A stretch of 64,000 nt of DNA, taken from NCBI RefSeq assembly GCF_016907695.1, contig NZ_JAFBCK010000001.1, positions 5,072,001-5,136,000 on the forward strand, written 5' to 3'. The stretch is from Actinokineospora baliensis. Its GTDB lineage: Bacteria; Actinomycetota; Actinomycetes; Mycobacteriales; Pseudonocardiaceae. Below, piece by piece: positions 17,131 to 25,793 of the stretch (position 1 is the first letter of the stretch; every line of letters starts with the position of its first letter). Made by a program: the position numbers and the translations under genes. The notes under the pieces were generated by a model. The model had not been told where the DNA came from. It saw only the letters and a list, made by a program, of their open reading frames with translations, and did not search any database.

Positions 17131-18867
17131 GTGGCACGAGCAAGGCTTGGCAAGATCGCGGTGTTGGTCGCCCTGGTGGCATCAGGTGTGACCGCGATCA
17201 CCGGTGCCAGTCACGCGGCCGCCGCGGCGCCCGGTCCCGCGCTGGCCTGGGGCGCGAACTTCTACGGCGACCTCGGCGACGGCACCACCACGCACCGGTC
17301 GAACCCGGCGGCGGTCTGCGCCATCGGCGCGGCCGTGCCGTGCGCCGCGGAGCTGACCAACGCCAAGGCGGTCTCGGCGGGGGAGCGGCACACGCTGTGG
17401 CTGCTCGCCGACGGCACCGTCGCCGCCACCGGGTTCAACACCAACGGCACCCTCGGCGACGGGACGCAGACCAACCGCACCACCCCCGTCCGCGTCTGCG
17501 CCGTCGGGGCCACGGCTCCGTGCGCGTCGTTCCTGTCCGGGGTGACCGCGGTCGCGGCGGGCAACCGGTTCTCGCTGGCCCTGCTTTCCAACGGTTCGGT
17601 CGTCTCCTGGGGCGAGAACAGCGGCGGCTACCTCGGTGACGGCACCACCACCAGCCGCTTGGTCCCCGGCCCGGTGTGCGCGGTCAACGGCGTCGCACCC
17701 TGCCCCACGACCCTGACCGGGGCCACGGCCATCGAAGCGGGCACCACCCACGCGCTGGCCGTGGTCGGGGGCGCAGTGGTGGCCTGGGGGTCGAACTACC
17801 GCGGCAGGCTTGGTGACGGCACCAGCGACGACCGCCTCTCGCCGACTCGGGTGTGCGCCGTCGGCGCCACCGCGCCCTGCACCGCGTTCCTCACCGGCGC
17901 CACCGCGATCGACGCGGGCAACCACTCGGTGGCGGTCGTCAACGGCGTCGCCCACGCCTGGGGCAACGGGACCACCGGCGAGTTGGGCGACGGCAAGAAC
18001 ACCGACAGCACCACCCCGGTCCGCGTGTGCGCGCCTGGAGCCACCGTGCCCTGCACCTCCTACCTGTCCGGGGTGACGGCCATCAGCGCGGCCTCAGACG
18101 GCGCGTCCTTCGCCGTGGTCAACGGCGTCGCGCACTCGTGGGGCTCCAACTTCCGCGGCCTGCTGGGAGACGGCACCGCCACCAACCGCGCCACCCCCGT
18201 CCGCGTGTGCGCGGTCGGTGCCGTCGTGCCCTGCACGTCGTTCCTGTCCGGGGTGACCGCGATCGACGGGGACAGCCACGGCCTGGCCCTGCTCGGCGGA
18301 AACGCGGTCGCCTGGGGCTCCAACACCCGTGGTCAACTCGGGGACGGCACCACCACGAATCGCTCCGTCCCGGTCCGGGTCTGCGCCGCGGGCACCACGG
18401 GGGCCTGCTCCTCGTACCTCACCGGTATCGCCGCCCTCGACGCCGGATCCTCCACCAGCGCGGCGGTCGTCGCCGGACCCCCGTCCGCCGACACCGGCGT
18501 GAAGCTCGTCGCCGCGGCACCCCTGCTCGGCGCGCGCATCGACTACACGGTCACGATCACCAACAACGGGCCCGACGCCACCACCAGCGGCTCGGTGATC
18601 GTCACGCTGCCCGGGGCCACCACCGGTGTCACCTCGACCACCTGCAACCCCAACCCCGCCACCAGGACCGCCACCTGCCCGATTGGCGCGCTGCCACCCG
18701 GCGCCGTCGCCACGCATACCGTCCAGGCGTCCTTCGGCGTGCTCGCCCTCGGCCCGCTCAACGCCACCGCCACCCGCACCATCAGCACCCCGACCGACCC
18801 GAACCCGGGCAACAACGCCTCGACAGCCTCGTGCACCGCGATCACCAGCCTCGCCATCGTCTGCTGA
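17131..18867 (+). CDS. secreted RCC1-repeat protein with C-terminal DUF11 domain
   Basis: The start at the second GTG (17131) is best spaced from AAGGGG; a GTG at 17122 is also in frame. A signal peptide (basic start, hydrophobic VALVASGVTAI, cleavage near SHAAAAA) precedes seven RCC1-type repeats of about 57 residues, each with W-G-x-N-x-x-G-x-L-G-D-G. They should close into a seven-bladed propeller. Nearly every blade carries a pair of cysteines (pattern VCAVGATAPC), about 14 in all, suggesting one disulfide per blade outside the cell. After the propeller comes a DUF11 beta-sandwich (DYTVTITNNGPDATTSGSV; NPGNNAS). It is a cell-surface or exported protein of unknown ligand. Confidence 0.88.
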   Translation: MARARLGKIAVLVALVASGVTAITGASHAAAAAPGPALAWGANFYGDLGDGTTTHRSNPAAVCAIGAAVPCAAELTNAKAVSAGERHTLWLLADGTVAATGFNTNGTLGDGTQTNRTTPVRVCAVGATAPCASFLSGVTAVAAGNRFSLALLSNGSVVSWGENSGGYLGDGTTTSRLVPGPVCAVNGVAPCPTTLTGATAIEAGTTHALAVVGGAVVAWGSNYRGRLGDGTSDDRLSPTRVCAVGATAPCTAFLTGATAIDAGNHSVAVVNGVAHAWGNGTTGELGDGKNTDSTTPVRVCAPGATVPCTSYLSGVTAISAASDGASFAVVNGVAHSWGSNFRGLLGDGTATNRATPVRVCAVGAVVPCTSFLSGVTAIDGDSHGLALLGGNAVAWGSNTRGQLGDGTTTNRSVPVRVCAAGTTGACSSYLTGIAALDAGSSTSAAVVAGPPSADTGVKLVAAAPLLGARIDYTVTITNNGPDATTSGSVIVTLPGATTGVTSTTCNPNPATRTATCPIGALPPGAVATHTVQASFGVLALGPLNATATRTISTPTDPNPGNNASTASCTAITSLAIVC

Positions 18868-18954
18868 GTGGTCGGGACTTCTGGTCCCTGGCGCTCCTTC
18901 TCGCCCCTGCTGGATCCTGTGCGCCTGTGACGCGCTCACCAAGGGGGAGTTCGG

Positions 18955-20076
18955 ATGCGTTGTCGAGGGTTGGTCGGAGTTGTTCTGGCTGTTGGGTTCT
19001 TGACCGCAGGCGCGGCCGAGGCGGCGGCCGGAACCCGGGCGTGGCAGGCGGTGGAGTTGGCGCCGGCGTCAGGGGATTGGGGCAGCTCTGCCACCGATAT
19101 TGACGAGCAGGGGATCGCGGTCGGGTACTCCAGCGGGGAAGCCTCGTTGGAGGCGCACCGGGCGGTTCGGTGGGACCGGGACGGACGGGCGGTCGATCTC
19201 GGGACTTTGGGCGGTGAGCGGGCAGCGGCGAATGCCATTGGGCCGCGCGGGGTTGTGGTGGGCCACTCGCAGACCGCGGATGGGCAGTGGCGTGCGACGC
19301 GGTGGGGATCGCGTGGGGCAACGGATCTCGGCGTCCTGCCCGGTGCCACTGACAGCGTCGCCACGGACATCGGGGCGGACGGCACGATCGCCGGGAGCTC
19401 CGGCACCGCGCAACGGCGGTTGGCGGTCCGCTGGAACAGCGGCCGGATAACGGCACTGGACGCCGTGCCGGGCAGTGACATCCACTGGGTCGTTGGGGTC
19501 AACGATGTCGGCATCGTCTACGGTGGCGCCTCTTCTCCCACGGGTACCCAGGCGGTGGTCTGGAACTACGCCGGCCGGGCCACCGTGCTGCGGAGCCTGG
19601 GCGGGAACAACGACATCATCACCGACATGAACCGCTCTGGTGTCGCTATAGGACAGTCAAACGGTCGTCCGGTGCGGTGGGGTTGTGACGGCACTGTGAC
19701 GGAACTGGCGACGCCTCGTGGCAAGGGCTTCGCTGCGGGGATAACGGACGATGGCGCTGTCGCGGGCCGTGCGGAGGTCGCCGACTTCACGCAGCACGCC
19801 GTGAAGTGGGACCAGCAAGGGGCGATCACCGACCTCGGCCCGCTCCCCGGCAGCCTGCACAGCGTCGCCGCCGACCTCAACCGCTCCGGCACGGTGATCG
19901 GCTGGGGCGGGGAGGGCAGCGCTTCCTGGGCCATGGTGTGGGCGGGAAATGCGGAGACCTTGCCCGCCCTTGCCGGAACCCGCGACAGCCGTGCGACCGC
20001 CATCACCGACAGCGGCTACGTCCTGGGCGAGGCGGCCGTCGTCTCCGGTGTTCCCCGCGCTGTCCTCTGGCGCTGA
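18955..20076 (+). CDS. secreted HAF-repeat protein
   Basis: The 373-aa protein has a signal peptide (MRCRGLVGVVLAVGFLTAG, cleavage near AEAAAG) and then about seven to eight HAF-type repeats. The repeat theme is AxDIDxxGxxVG, followed by a strand ending HAVRWDxxG and xxDLGxLPG. HAF repeats build extracellular beta-propellers of unknown function. A strong ribosome site (AAGGGGGAG) precedes the ATG. It lies 87 nt after the RCC1 propeller gene on the same strand, so two different propeller-type exoproteins are encoded in tandem and may be co-expressed. Confidence 0.85.
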   Translation: MRCRGLVGVVLAVGFLTAGAAEAAAGTRAWQAVELAPASGDWGSSATDIDEQGIAVGYSSGEASLEAHRAVRWDRDGRAVDLGTLGGERAAANAIGPRGVVVGHSQTADGQWRATRWGSRGATDLGVLPGATDSVATDIGADGTIAGSSGTAQRRLAVRWNSGRITALDAVPGSDIHWVVGVNDVGIVYGGASSPTGTQAVVWNYAGRATVLRSLGGNNDIITDMNRSGVAIGQSNGRPVRWGCDGTVTELATPRGKGFAAGITDDGAVAGRAEVADFTQHAVKWDQQGAITDLGPLPGSLHSVAADLNRSGTVIGWGGEGSASWAMVWAGNAETLPALAGTRDSRATAITDSGYVLGEAAVVSGVPRAVLWR

Positions 20077-20080
20077 CCAG

Positions 20081-20111
20081 CCGGTGTGGGGGCGGCCCGC
20101 CCCCACACCGG
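20081..20111. terminator. bidirectional stem-loop terminator
   Basis: Arms 20081-20095 and 20097-20111 are perfect complements (CCGGTGTGGGGGCGG), giving at least a 13-bp stem with a small loop. It sits exactly between the convergent HAF-repeat gene (ends 20076) and the transferase gene (ends 20116), so it can stop transcription from both sides. Confidence 0.8.
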
Positions 20112-20115
20112 GGTG

Positions 20116-22377
20116 TCACTTGCAGTCGTACAGGGTCTGCGCCTGCCCCATCGGCCACGGCTGTTCCTGCGTGGTCATGGTCGAGCCGCCGTACGCGGCC
20201 TGGTCGACCTTGGCGCAGTTCTGCTCGATCCACTGCTGCCGCTGCTGGGTGGCACCGCCGCCGGGACCACCGGGGAAGCCGCCGCCCCGGCCGCCGGAAC
20301 CGCTGAGGATGAACCGCAGCCTGCCCGAGGTGGTCCACTGGTCGAGCTGGGTGGTGTTGGGCGCGTTGTCCATGCCGCTGAAGCCGCCCATGCCGATCAC
20401 CGTCTCGTCGGAGCCGATGATGAACGCGGAGGCGGCCATCGATCCGCCGTTCACCGCCAGGGTGATCTCGGCGTCGGGGCTGATGCGCTTGGCGTAGTCC
20501 AGGACGCGGCGCTGCTCGGCGCTGAGTTCGGTGACGCCGAAGCCGGGCATGCCACCGCCCCGCGGCCCGCCGCGGCCGTCCCCGGGGAAGCCACCGCCCG
20601 GCATTGGCACACCCCCGCCCGGGAGGCCGGGCGGCTGCGCCCCACCGGTGGGCGGAGTCCCACCGGGGAACCCGCCACCGGGAACGCCACCGCCGGGAAG
20701 ACCGCCGCCCGGGAGTCCGCCTCCGGGAAGACCGCCACCGGGGAGTTGACCGCCCGGGTTCTGGCCGCCCGGGAACCCGCCGCCAGGGAGTTGGCCGCCT
20801 GGGAAGCCATCGGGGCCCCGACTCCCACCGGGGAAGCCACCGAATCCGCCATCAGCTGGTCCCGCCGCCGGGATCACGCCGTTGTTGTTGGCCTCCGCCG
20901 CGGTCGCCGTGGACCACACCGCGGGCGTCAACAGCACCGCGACCAGCCCGACCACCAACGCCGGGCGCCCCAGAGCGGATACCCCGAACTTGGCCGCCGC
21001 CACACCGCCGATGGCCACGACCGCGAGCACCACCACGGCCCACCGCGTCCACCCGTGCCACGCCGGGGTCCGTGACACCACGATGAACGTCCACACGGCG
21101 GTGATCGCCACCGCGAGCGGCAACAGCACCCACCCGAGGCCCGCGGCGCTCTGCGCCCGCCAGAACCGCACCAGCCCGGCCGCGCTGATCGCCGCGACCG
21201 CGGGCGCGAGCATGGTCGTGTAGTACGGGTGGAAGATCCCTTGTGCCAGGCTGAACACCAGGGCCGTGACCACCAGCCAGCTGCCCCACAGGAACCACCC
21301 AGCGCGCTCGGCCGGATCACTGGAGACCTTCGCCCGCAGCTTGAGCACGCCCGCGACCGCGACCACCACCAAGACCAGCAGCGACAACGGCAGCAGCCAG
21401 GAGATCTGACCACCGACGGCATCGTCGAACATCCGCGTGATGCCCGACTGGCCGCCGAAGCCCGCCCCGGGGCCGCCCCCGCCCGCCGGGAACTCCATAC
21501 CGCTAGGCGGCTGGAAGTTGCCCCCCGGGCCGGGGCCCTCACCGCCGAAGACCCGGCTGAGGCCGTTGTAGCCGATGATCAGGTCCCACGCGCTGCCGTC
21601 GGTGCTGCCGCCGACATAGGGCTTCTCGCCGGGCCACCACGCGTGCAGTGCCACCCACCAGAACGAGGACGCGATCAGCACACCCGCCGCTGCGAGCAAG
21701 TCCAGCACGCGCCGCTTCCACGGTGCCGTCGTGCCGACCAGGTACGCCAGCGCGACACCCGGCACGATGATCCACGCCTGGAGCATCTTGGTGAGGAAGC
21801 CGCAGCCGATGAAGAAGGCGCACCACAGCAACCAGCGCGTCCGCGGTGCGCTCGACTCCGCCCGCACGGAACGGGTGAACGCGTAGGCAGCGGCCACGAG
21901 TAGCAGCACCAGCAGGGTGTCGGGGTTGTTGTCCCGGTTGATCGCCACGGTGATCGGAGTGAGCGCGAAGATCCCCGCCGCGAGCAGGGCCGCCTTCTCG
22001 CCCGCCCACAGCCGCACGGTGCGGTGCAACAGGAACACAGCGGCGACGCCTTCGATCACCTGCGGCAGCAACACCACCCAGCCGTGCGCGCCGAAGACCG
22101 CCACCGCCAACGCCTGCGGCCACAACGCCATCGGCGGCTTGTCGACCGTGACCACACCGATGGGGTCGAACGAGCCGAACAGGAAGTTGCTGAAGCTCGC
22201 CGTCATCGACTTCGCGGCCGCCGTGTAGTAGGCGTTGCCGATCTGCCCTGCCCCGATCTTCCACGCGTACAGCGCCCCGGCGACGACGCAGATCGCCGCG
22301 AGCGCCCACGCGGGCCACCGCGGCCGCCGGTCCTCCGGTGCCGCAGGGGAGCCCGCTTCTGTGATGGCGGCGGTCAT
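20116..22377 (-). CDS. PMT/ArnT-like membrane glycosyltransferase with Gly/Pro-rich extracellular region
   Basis: The ATG at 22377 overlaps the stop of the GT2-GtrA gene (ATGA), giving 753 aa. About the first 510 residues contain 11-13 membrane segments with the GT-C signature: AYYTAAAKSMTASF and the acidic VVTVDKPPMALWPQ. GT-C enzymes transfer sugars from polyprenyl-phosphate donors to acceptors outside the membrane. After the last helix there is a low-complexity stretch of roughly 95 residues built from GGFPGG/GGGLPGG units, then a globular C-terminal domain (VTELSAEQRRVLDYAKRISP; FIIGSDETVIGMGGFSGMD) seen in this actinobacterial subfamily. Polyprenyl donor synthesis by the upstream GT2 fits this pair. 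The DNA repeats at 20560-20830 are coding. Confidence 0.88.
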   Translation of the reverse strand: MTAAITEAGSPAAPEDRRPRWPAWALAAICVVAGALYAWKIGAGQIGNAYYTAAAKSMTASFSNFLFGSFDPIGVVTVDKPPMALWPQALAVAVFGAHGWVVLLPQVIEGVAAVFLLHRTVRLWAGEKAALLAAGIFALTPITVAINRDNNPDTLLVLLLVAAAYAFTRSVRAESSAPRTRWLLWCAFFIGCGFLTKMLQAWIIVPGVALAYLVGTTAPWKRRVLDLLAAAGVLIASSFWWVALHAWWPGEKPYVGGSTDGSAWDLIIGYNGLSRVFGGEGPGPGGNFQPPSGMEFPAGGGGPGAGFGGQSGITRMFDDAVGGQISWLLPLSLLVLVVVAVAGVLKLRAKVSSDPAERAGWFLWGSWLVVTALVFSLAQGIFHPYYTTMLAPAVAAISAAGLVRFWRAQSAAGLGWVLLPLAVAITAVWTFIVVSRTPAWHGWTRWAVVVLAVVAIGGVAAAKFGVSALGRPALVVGLVAVLLTPAVWSTATAAEANNNGVIPAAGPADGGFGGFPGGSRGPDGFPGGQLPGGGFPGGQNPGGQLPGGGLPGGGLPGGGLPGGGVPGGGFPGGTPPTGGAQPPGLPGGGVPMPGGGFPGDGRGGPRGGGMPGFGVTELSAEQRRVLDYAKRISPDAEITLAVNGGSMAASAFIIGSDETVIGMGGFSGMDNAPNTTQLDQWTTSGRLRFILSGSGGRGGGFPGGPGGGATQQRQQWIEQNCAKVDQAAYGGSTMTTQEQPWPMGQAQTLYDCK

Positions 22378-23576
22378 ACCCGGTCCTTTCGATCGTTCCC
22401 GCGGAACACCCAGCTCCGCAGCAAGAGGAAGCGCCCCACCGTGCCCAACGCCGAGGAAGCCAGCAACACGGCCAATTCCAGCGCGCGGGACGGGTGGTGG
22501 ACGACCAGCGGCAGCAACAGGAGCGCGGCCGAAGTGAAGGCGTAGTACAGGCCGAAGACCACGAAGCCCTGCAGGTGGGTCTTGCCCCGCGTCGTGTCGC
22601 GGGCGGCGAAGGTGAAGCGCCGGTTGGCCTCGGTGTTGAACACCGTGGTGATCACCAGCGCGACGAGGTTGGCGACCAAGACCGGCCACCACAGCCGGAA
22701 CAGCCCGTACAGGGCCAGGTTCGCCAGTGTCGACACCCCGCCAATCACCGCGAACGACAGGACCTGCCAGGAGAGTCCGCCTTCGCTGCGGCTGAGGACC
22801 GCGTCCGGGTGCACGGCGCGCGGTTGGGGCCGTTGCGGAAGACCGGGCACGCGGGCCGTTCCGTTCGCTTTCGCGCGGGCCACGCGCACCAGACCCTTGA
22901 TGTCGTCACGAGCCGTGGCAACGACATCAACACGGCTGTCGACGTCCTCGACCCAGTCCACCGGCACCTCGTGCACGCGCAAACCGTTGTGCTCGGCCAA
23001 CAGCAGCAACTCCGTGTCGAAGAACCACGCGTCATCGCGGACGTGCTCGAGCAGCGGTCGAACCACCTCGGCGCGGGCGGCCTTGAACCCGCACTGCGCG
23101 TCGGTGAACCGGGCACCGTGCCACAGCCGGATCAGCGCGTTGTACGTACGCGAGACGAACTCCCGCTTGGGACCCCGCACGGTCCGCGACCCCGGCGCCA
23201 GACGTGACCCGATCGCCACGTCGGAATGCCCGTTCACCAGGGGAGCGACCAGCGGGAGCAGCCCGTCGAGGCCGGTGGAAAGGTCTACGTCCATGTACGT
23301 GACCACCGCGGCGGCGCTCGCGCCCCAGGCTTCGCGCAGCGCGTGGCCCCGGCCCTTGCGGTCCAGGTGCATGACCCGCACCCGGTCGTAGCGCTCGGCC
23401 AAGTCCTTCGCCACGGCCGAGGTGTTGTCGGTGCTGGCGTTGTCCACCACGACGATCGACCAGTCGAAGGGGAACTGCTCGGCCAAGAACCGGTGCAGCA
23501 CGTCGATGCACCCGGGCAGGGCGCGTTCCTCGTTGTAGACGGGGATCATGATGTCGACGCTCGTCGTGGTCCTCAC
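22374..23576 (-). CDS. bifunctional GT2 glycosyltransferase / GtrA-family membrane protein
   Basis: Translation is taken from the GTG at 23576, just before the conserved core VDIMIPVYNEE, giving 400 aa. The first 240 residues are a GT-A family 2 domain of the polyprenyl-phosphate mannose synthase type, with nucleotide-binding VVVDNASTDNT and the metal motif VTYMDVDLSTG. The last 130 residues are a GtrA-type four-helix membrane domain, a flippase-like partner. The fusion would make and translocate a polyprenyl-phospho-sugar, which the overlapping PMT/ArnT-like gene could use. Ribosome-site spacing at the chosen start is poor, so the exact start is uncertain. Confidence 0.9.
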   Translation of the reverse strand: MRTTTSVDIMIPVYNEERALPGCIDVLHRFLAEQFPFDWSIVVVDNASTDNTSAVAKDLAERYDRVRVMHLDRKGRGHALREAWGASAAAVVTYMDVDLSTGLDGLLPLVAPLVNGHSDVAIGSRLAPGSRTVRGPKREFVSRTYNALIRLWHGARFTDAQCGFKAARAEVVRPLLEHVRDDAWFFDTELLLLAEHNGLRVHEVPVDWVEDVDSRVDVVATARDDIKGLVRVARAKANGTARVPGLPQRPQPRAVHPDAVLSRSEGGLSWQVLSFAVIGGVSTLANLALYGLFRLWWPVLVANLVALVITTVFNTEANRRFTFAARDTTRGKTHLQGFVVFGLYYAFTSAALLLLPLVVHHPSRALELAVLLASSALGTVGRFLLLRSWVFRGNDRKDRV

Positions 23577-23631
23577 CTCCCTGGGCCGCAGCGGGATGTC
23601 ACCGTGTCGGCACCCAGCGTGGTGATCCGGT

Positions 23632-23671
23632 CGTGAGAACAGCCTTGGTGTCACCTGAGAGATTCGTGAGA
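23632..23671. promoter_or_regulatory. possible OmpR-type operator repeats
   Basis: The heptamer CGTGAGA occurs at 23632-23638 and again at 23664-23670, with a related CTGAGAG at 23655-23661 between them. They lie between the divergent GT2 and response-regulator genes. Direct repeats about three DNA turns apart are typical of OmpR/PhoB regulator sites and would let this regulator control both itself and the glycosyltransferases. This is suggestive only. Confidence 0.35.
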
Positions 23672-23738
23672 GGCGTTCCCAACCGAGGTGGCCGCAGTAC
23701 CGTCGCCACAACGGTTCCGTGCGCGGAAAGGCGGGAAT

Positions 23739-24413
23739 GTGCGACTGCTGGTGGTGGACGACGACCCCGACGTGCGGGAGAGCGTGCGGCGCGGCCTGGA
23801 GTTCGAGGGCTACCAGGTCGTCACCGCCGCCGACGGCGTCGAGGCGCTGCAGGTGATCGACACCTCGCCGCCGGACCTCGCGGTGCTCGATCTGATGATG
23901 CCGCGCCTGGACGGTTTGCAGACCTGCCGCAGGTTGCGCGCGGCGGGCGTCCGGCTACCGGTGTTGATGCTCACCGCACGCGACGCGTTGGGCGATCGAG
24001 TGACCGGCCTTGACGCGGGCGCCGACGACTACCTGGTCAAACCGTTCGCCCTGGAGGAGTTGCTGGCCCGCGTCCGCGCTCTGCTCAAGCAGAACCGGCA
24101 CCGCGTGCCACCACCGGCGGCCCTGCGCTACGCGGACCTGCTGCTGGACCCGCACACCCGCGAGGTCGTGCGCGCCGGGCACCGGATCGACTTGACCCCC
24201 ACCGAGTTCGACCTGCTGGCCGCTTTCCTCGCCGCGCCGGAACGCGTGTTGACCAAACAGCACCTCAAGCACACCGTGTGGGGCCACGACCACGGCACCA
24301 ACAACCTCGACGTCTACATCGGGTACCTGCGGCGCAAGACCGAGGCGGGCGAGCACCCGCGCCTGCTGCACACCGTGCGCGGCGTGGGGTTCGTGCTGCG
24401 GGAGCTGCCGTGA
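23739..24413 (+). CDS. OmpR/PhoB-family response regulator
   Basis: I start at the GTG at 23739 (AAAGGCGGG upstream, then [15 protein letters not shown]), giving 224 aa. The receiver has the phospho-acceptor Asp in [13 protein letters not shown], Thr in MLTARDA and Lys in [11 protein letters not shown]. The C-terminal winged helix is complete ([25 protein letters not shown] and [13 protein letters not shown]). It overlaps the kinase gene by four bases (GTGA). The arrangement resembles actinobacterial MprA/PrrA-type systems. The divergent glycosyltransferase operon is the obvious local target. Confidence 0.94.
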   Translation: MRLLVVDDDPDVRESVRRGLEFEGYQVVTAADGVEALQVIDTSPPDLAVLDLMMPRLDGLQTCRRLRAAGVRLPVLMLTARDALGDRVTGLDAGADDYLVKPFALEELLARVRALLKQNRHRVPPPAALRYADLLLDPHTREVVRAGHRIDLTPTEFDLLAAFLAAPERVLTKQHLKHTVWGHDHGTNNLDVYIGYLRRKTEAGEHPRLLHTVRGVGFVLRELP

Positions 24414-25780
24414 GCGACGAGCGGCGGATGCTGCTGCGCAGCCGGATCGCGTTGATCACCGCGTGCGTGTTCGCCGTGGCGATCGCCGCGATCAGCACCC
24501 TCACCTGGTTCGCGACCCGGCACAACCTGCGTGCCCAGCTCGACGAGTCGTTGTTGGCCGGTCTGCCGCCGCCGGGGGTGAGCCCGCCGCCGGGCGCGCG
24601 GGTGCCGGAGTTCGGCCTCCTGTGCGCGGTCAGCATCACCGACGAAGACCTCCAGCGGTTCCTGCAAGGCGTGCAGCTGCTCAAGGCCGACGGCACCACG
24701 TGCGCGCCCACCGGGGTGGATCTGGTCGTCACCGACTCCAGCGACCACGTCGTGCGGGCCAACACCCTGCGCGACGGCGAGACCCGGTCCGGCGTGTCCG
24801 TGCGCGTCCTGCTCCACCCGCTCCCGAACGGCGACGTCCTGGCCATCAGCCGCGACGTCGGCGAGATCGACGCCACCCTCACGAACCTCGCCAACGTCCT
24901 GGTCGTGGTGTCGGTCCTCGGCGCGGTGCTGGTCGCGGCCGCGGGGCAACTGCTCACCCGCCGCGCGCTGGTCCCGATGGAGCGGCTGACCGAGACCGCC
25001 GAGCACATCGCCCGCACCGAGGACCTGGCGACCCCGGTCACCGTCTCCGGTCAGGACGAGGTCGGCAGGCTCGGGCGGGCGTTCACCGCGATGACCGCCG
25101 CGCTGGCCGAGTCCCGCCGCAGGCAGCGCGACCTGGTCAACGACGCCGCCCACGAGCTGCGCACCCCGCTGACCAGCCTGCGGACCAACATCGACCTGCT
25201 GGTCCGCAGCGAGCACACCGGCCGGGCGCTGCCCGGCGACGAGCGGGCCGTGGTGCTCGAGCGCCTGCAGGCCCAGAGCCGCGAGTTCAGCGACCTCGTC
25301 ACCGAACTGGTCGTCCTCGCCCGCGATGACCGCGAACTGGCCCGCGAGCCCGTCGAGGTGGCCGGGGTGATCGACCGGGCAGTGGGCCGCGCCCGCAGCC
25401 GCGCCACCGGGCACGTGTTCCAGGTCGAGCACGAACCGTGGTCCACCACGGGGGACGCGGGGGCCTTGGAGCGCAGCGTGCTCAACCTGCTCGACAACGC
25501 GATCAAGTTCTCCCCGGCCGACTCGACCATCACGGTCCGCTCCCGCCCCGGCTGGCTCACCGTCACCGATGAAGGCCCCGGCCTTCCCGCCGAACACCAC
25601 CACCAAGCTTTCGACCGCTTCTGGCGCGCCCCCGACGCCCGCGCCCTCCCCGGCTCCGGCCTCGGCCTGGCCATCGTCGCCGACATCGTCAAAGCCCACG
25701 GCGGCACCGTCCGCTTCGCCGAACCACGCCCCGGCAAAGGCGCCACCATCCGCGTCGAGCTGCCGCGTGCGGCACCGTGA
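24410..25780 (+). CDS. two-component sensor histidine kinase (HAMP-HisKA-HATPase)
   Basis: The GTG at 24410 overlaps the regulator stop; length is 456 aa. There are two membrane segments (about residues 15-35 and 160-185) flanking an extracytoplasmic sensor region of about 120 residues that contains a Pro-rich start ([15 protein letters not shown]) and two cysteines. A HAMP domain follows, then HisKA with [18 protein letters not shown], then HATPase motifs [21 protein letters not shown] and SGLGLAIV. It is the partner of the preceding regulator and resembles MprB/PrrB-like kinases. Confidence 0.94.
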   Translation: MSDERRMLLRSRIALITACVFAVAIAAISTLTWFATRHNLRAQLDESLLAGLPPPGVSPPPGARVPEFGLLCAVSITDEDLQRFLQGVQLLKADGTTCAPTGVDLVVTDSSDHVVRANTLRDGETRSGVSVRVLLHPLPNGDVLAISRDVGEIDATLTNLANVLVVVSVLGAVLVAAAGQLLTRRALVPMERLTETAEHIARTEDLATPVTVSGQDEVGRLGRAFTAMTAALAESRRRQRDLVNDAAHELRTPLTSLRTNIDLLVRSEHTGRALPGDERAVVLERLQAQSREFSDLVTELVVLARDDRELAREPVEVAGVIDRAVGRARSRATGHVFQVEHEPWSTTGDAGALERSVLNLLDNAIKFSPADSTITVRSRPGWLTVTDEGPGLPAEHHHQAFDRFWRAPDARALPGSGLGLAIVADIVKAHGGTVRFAEPRPGKGATIRVELPRAAP

Positions 25781-25793
25781 CCGGTGGGTGTGG

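Noticed and set aside
17250..18470. Regular DNA repeats resembling a direct-repeat array
   Set aside because: They are the coding repeats of the RCC1 propeller (about 170-bp period, open reading frame throughout), not a CRISPR or satellite.
20560..20830. Short tandem GC-rich repeats
   Set aside because: They lie inside the PMT/ArnT-like gene in frame and encode GGFPGG-type residues, so they are not a separate repeat element.
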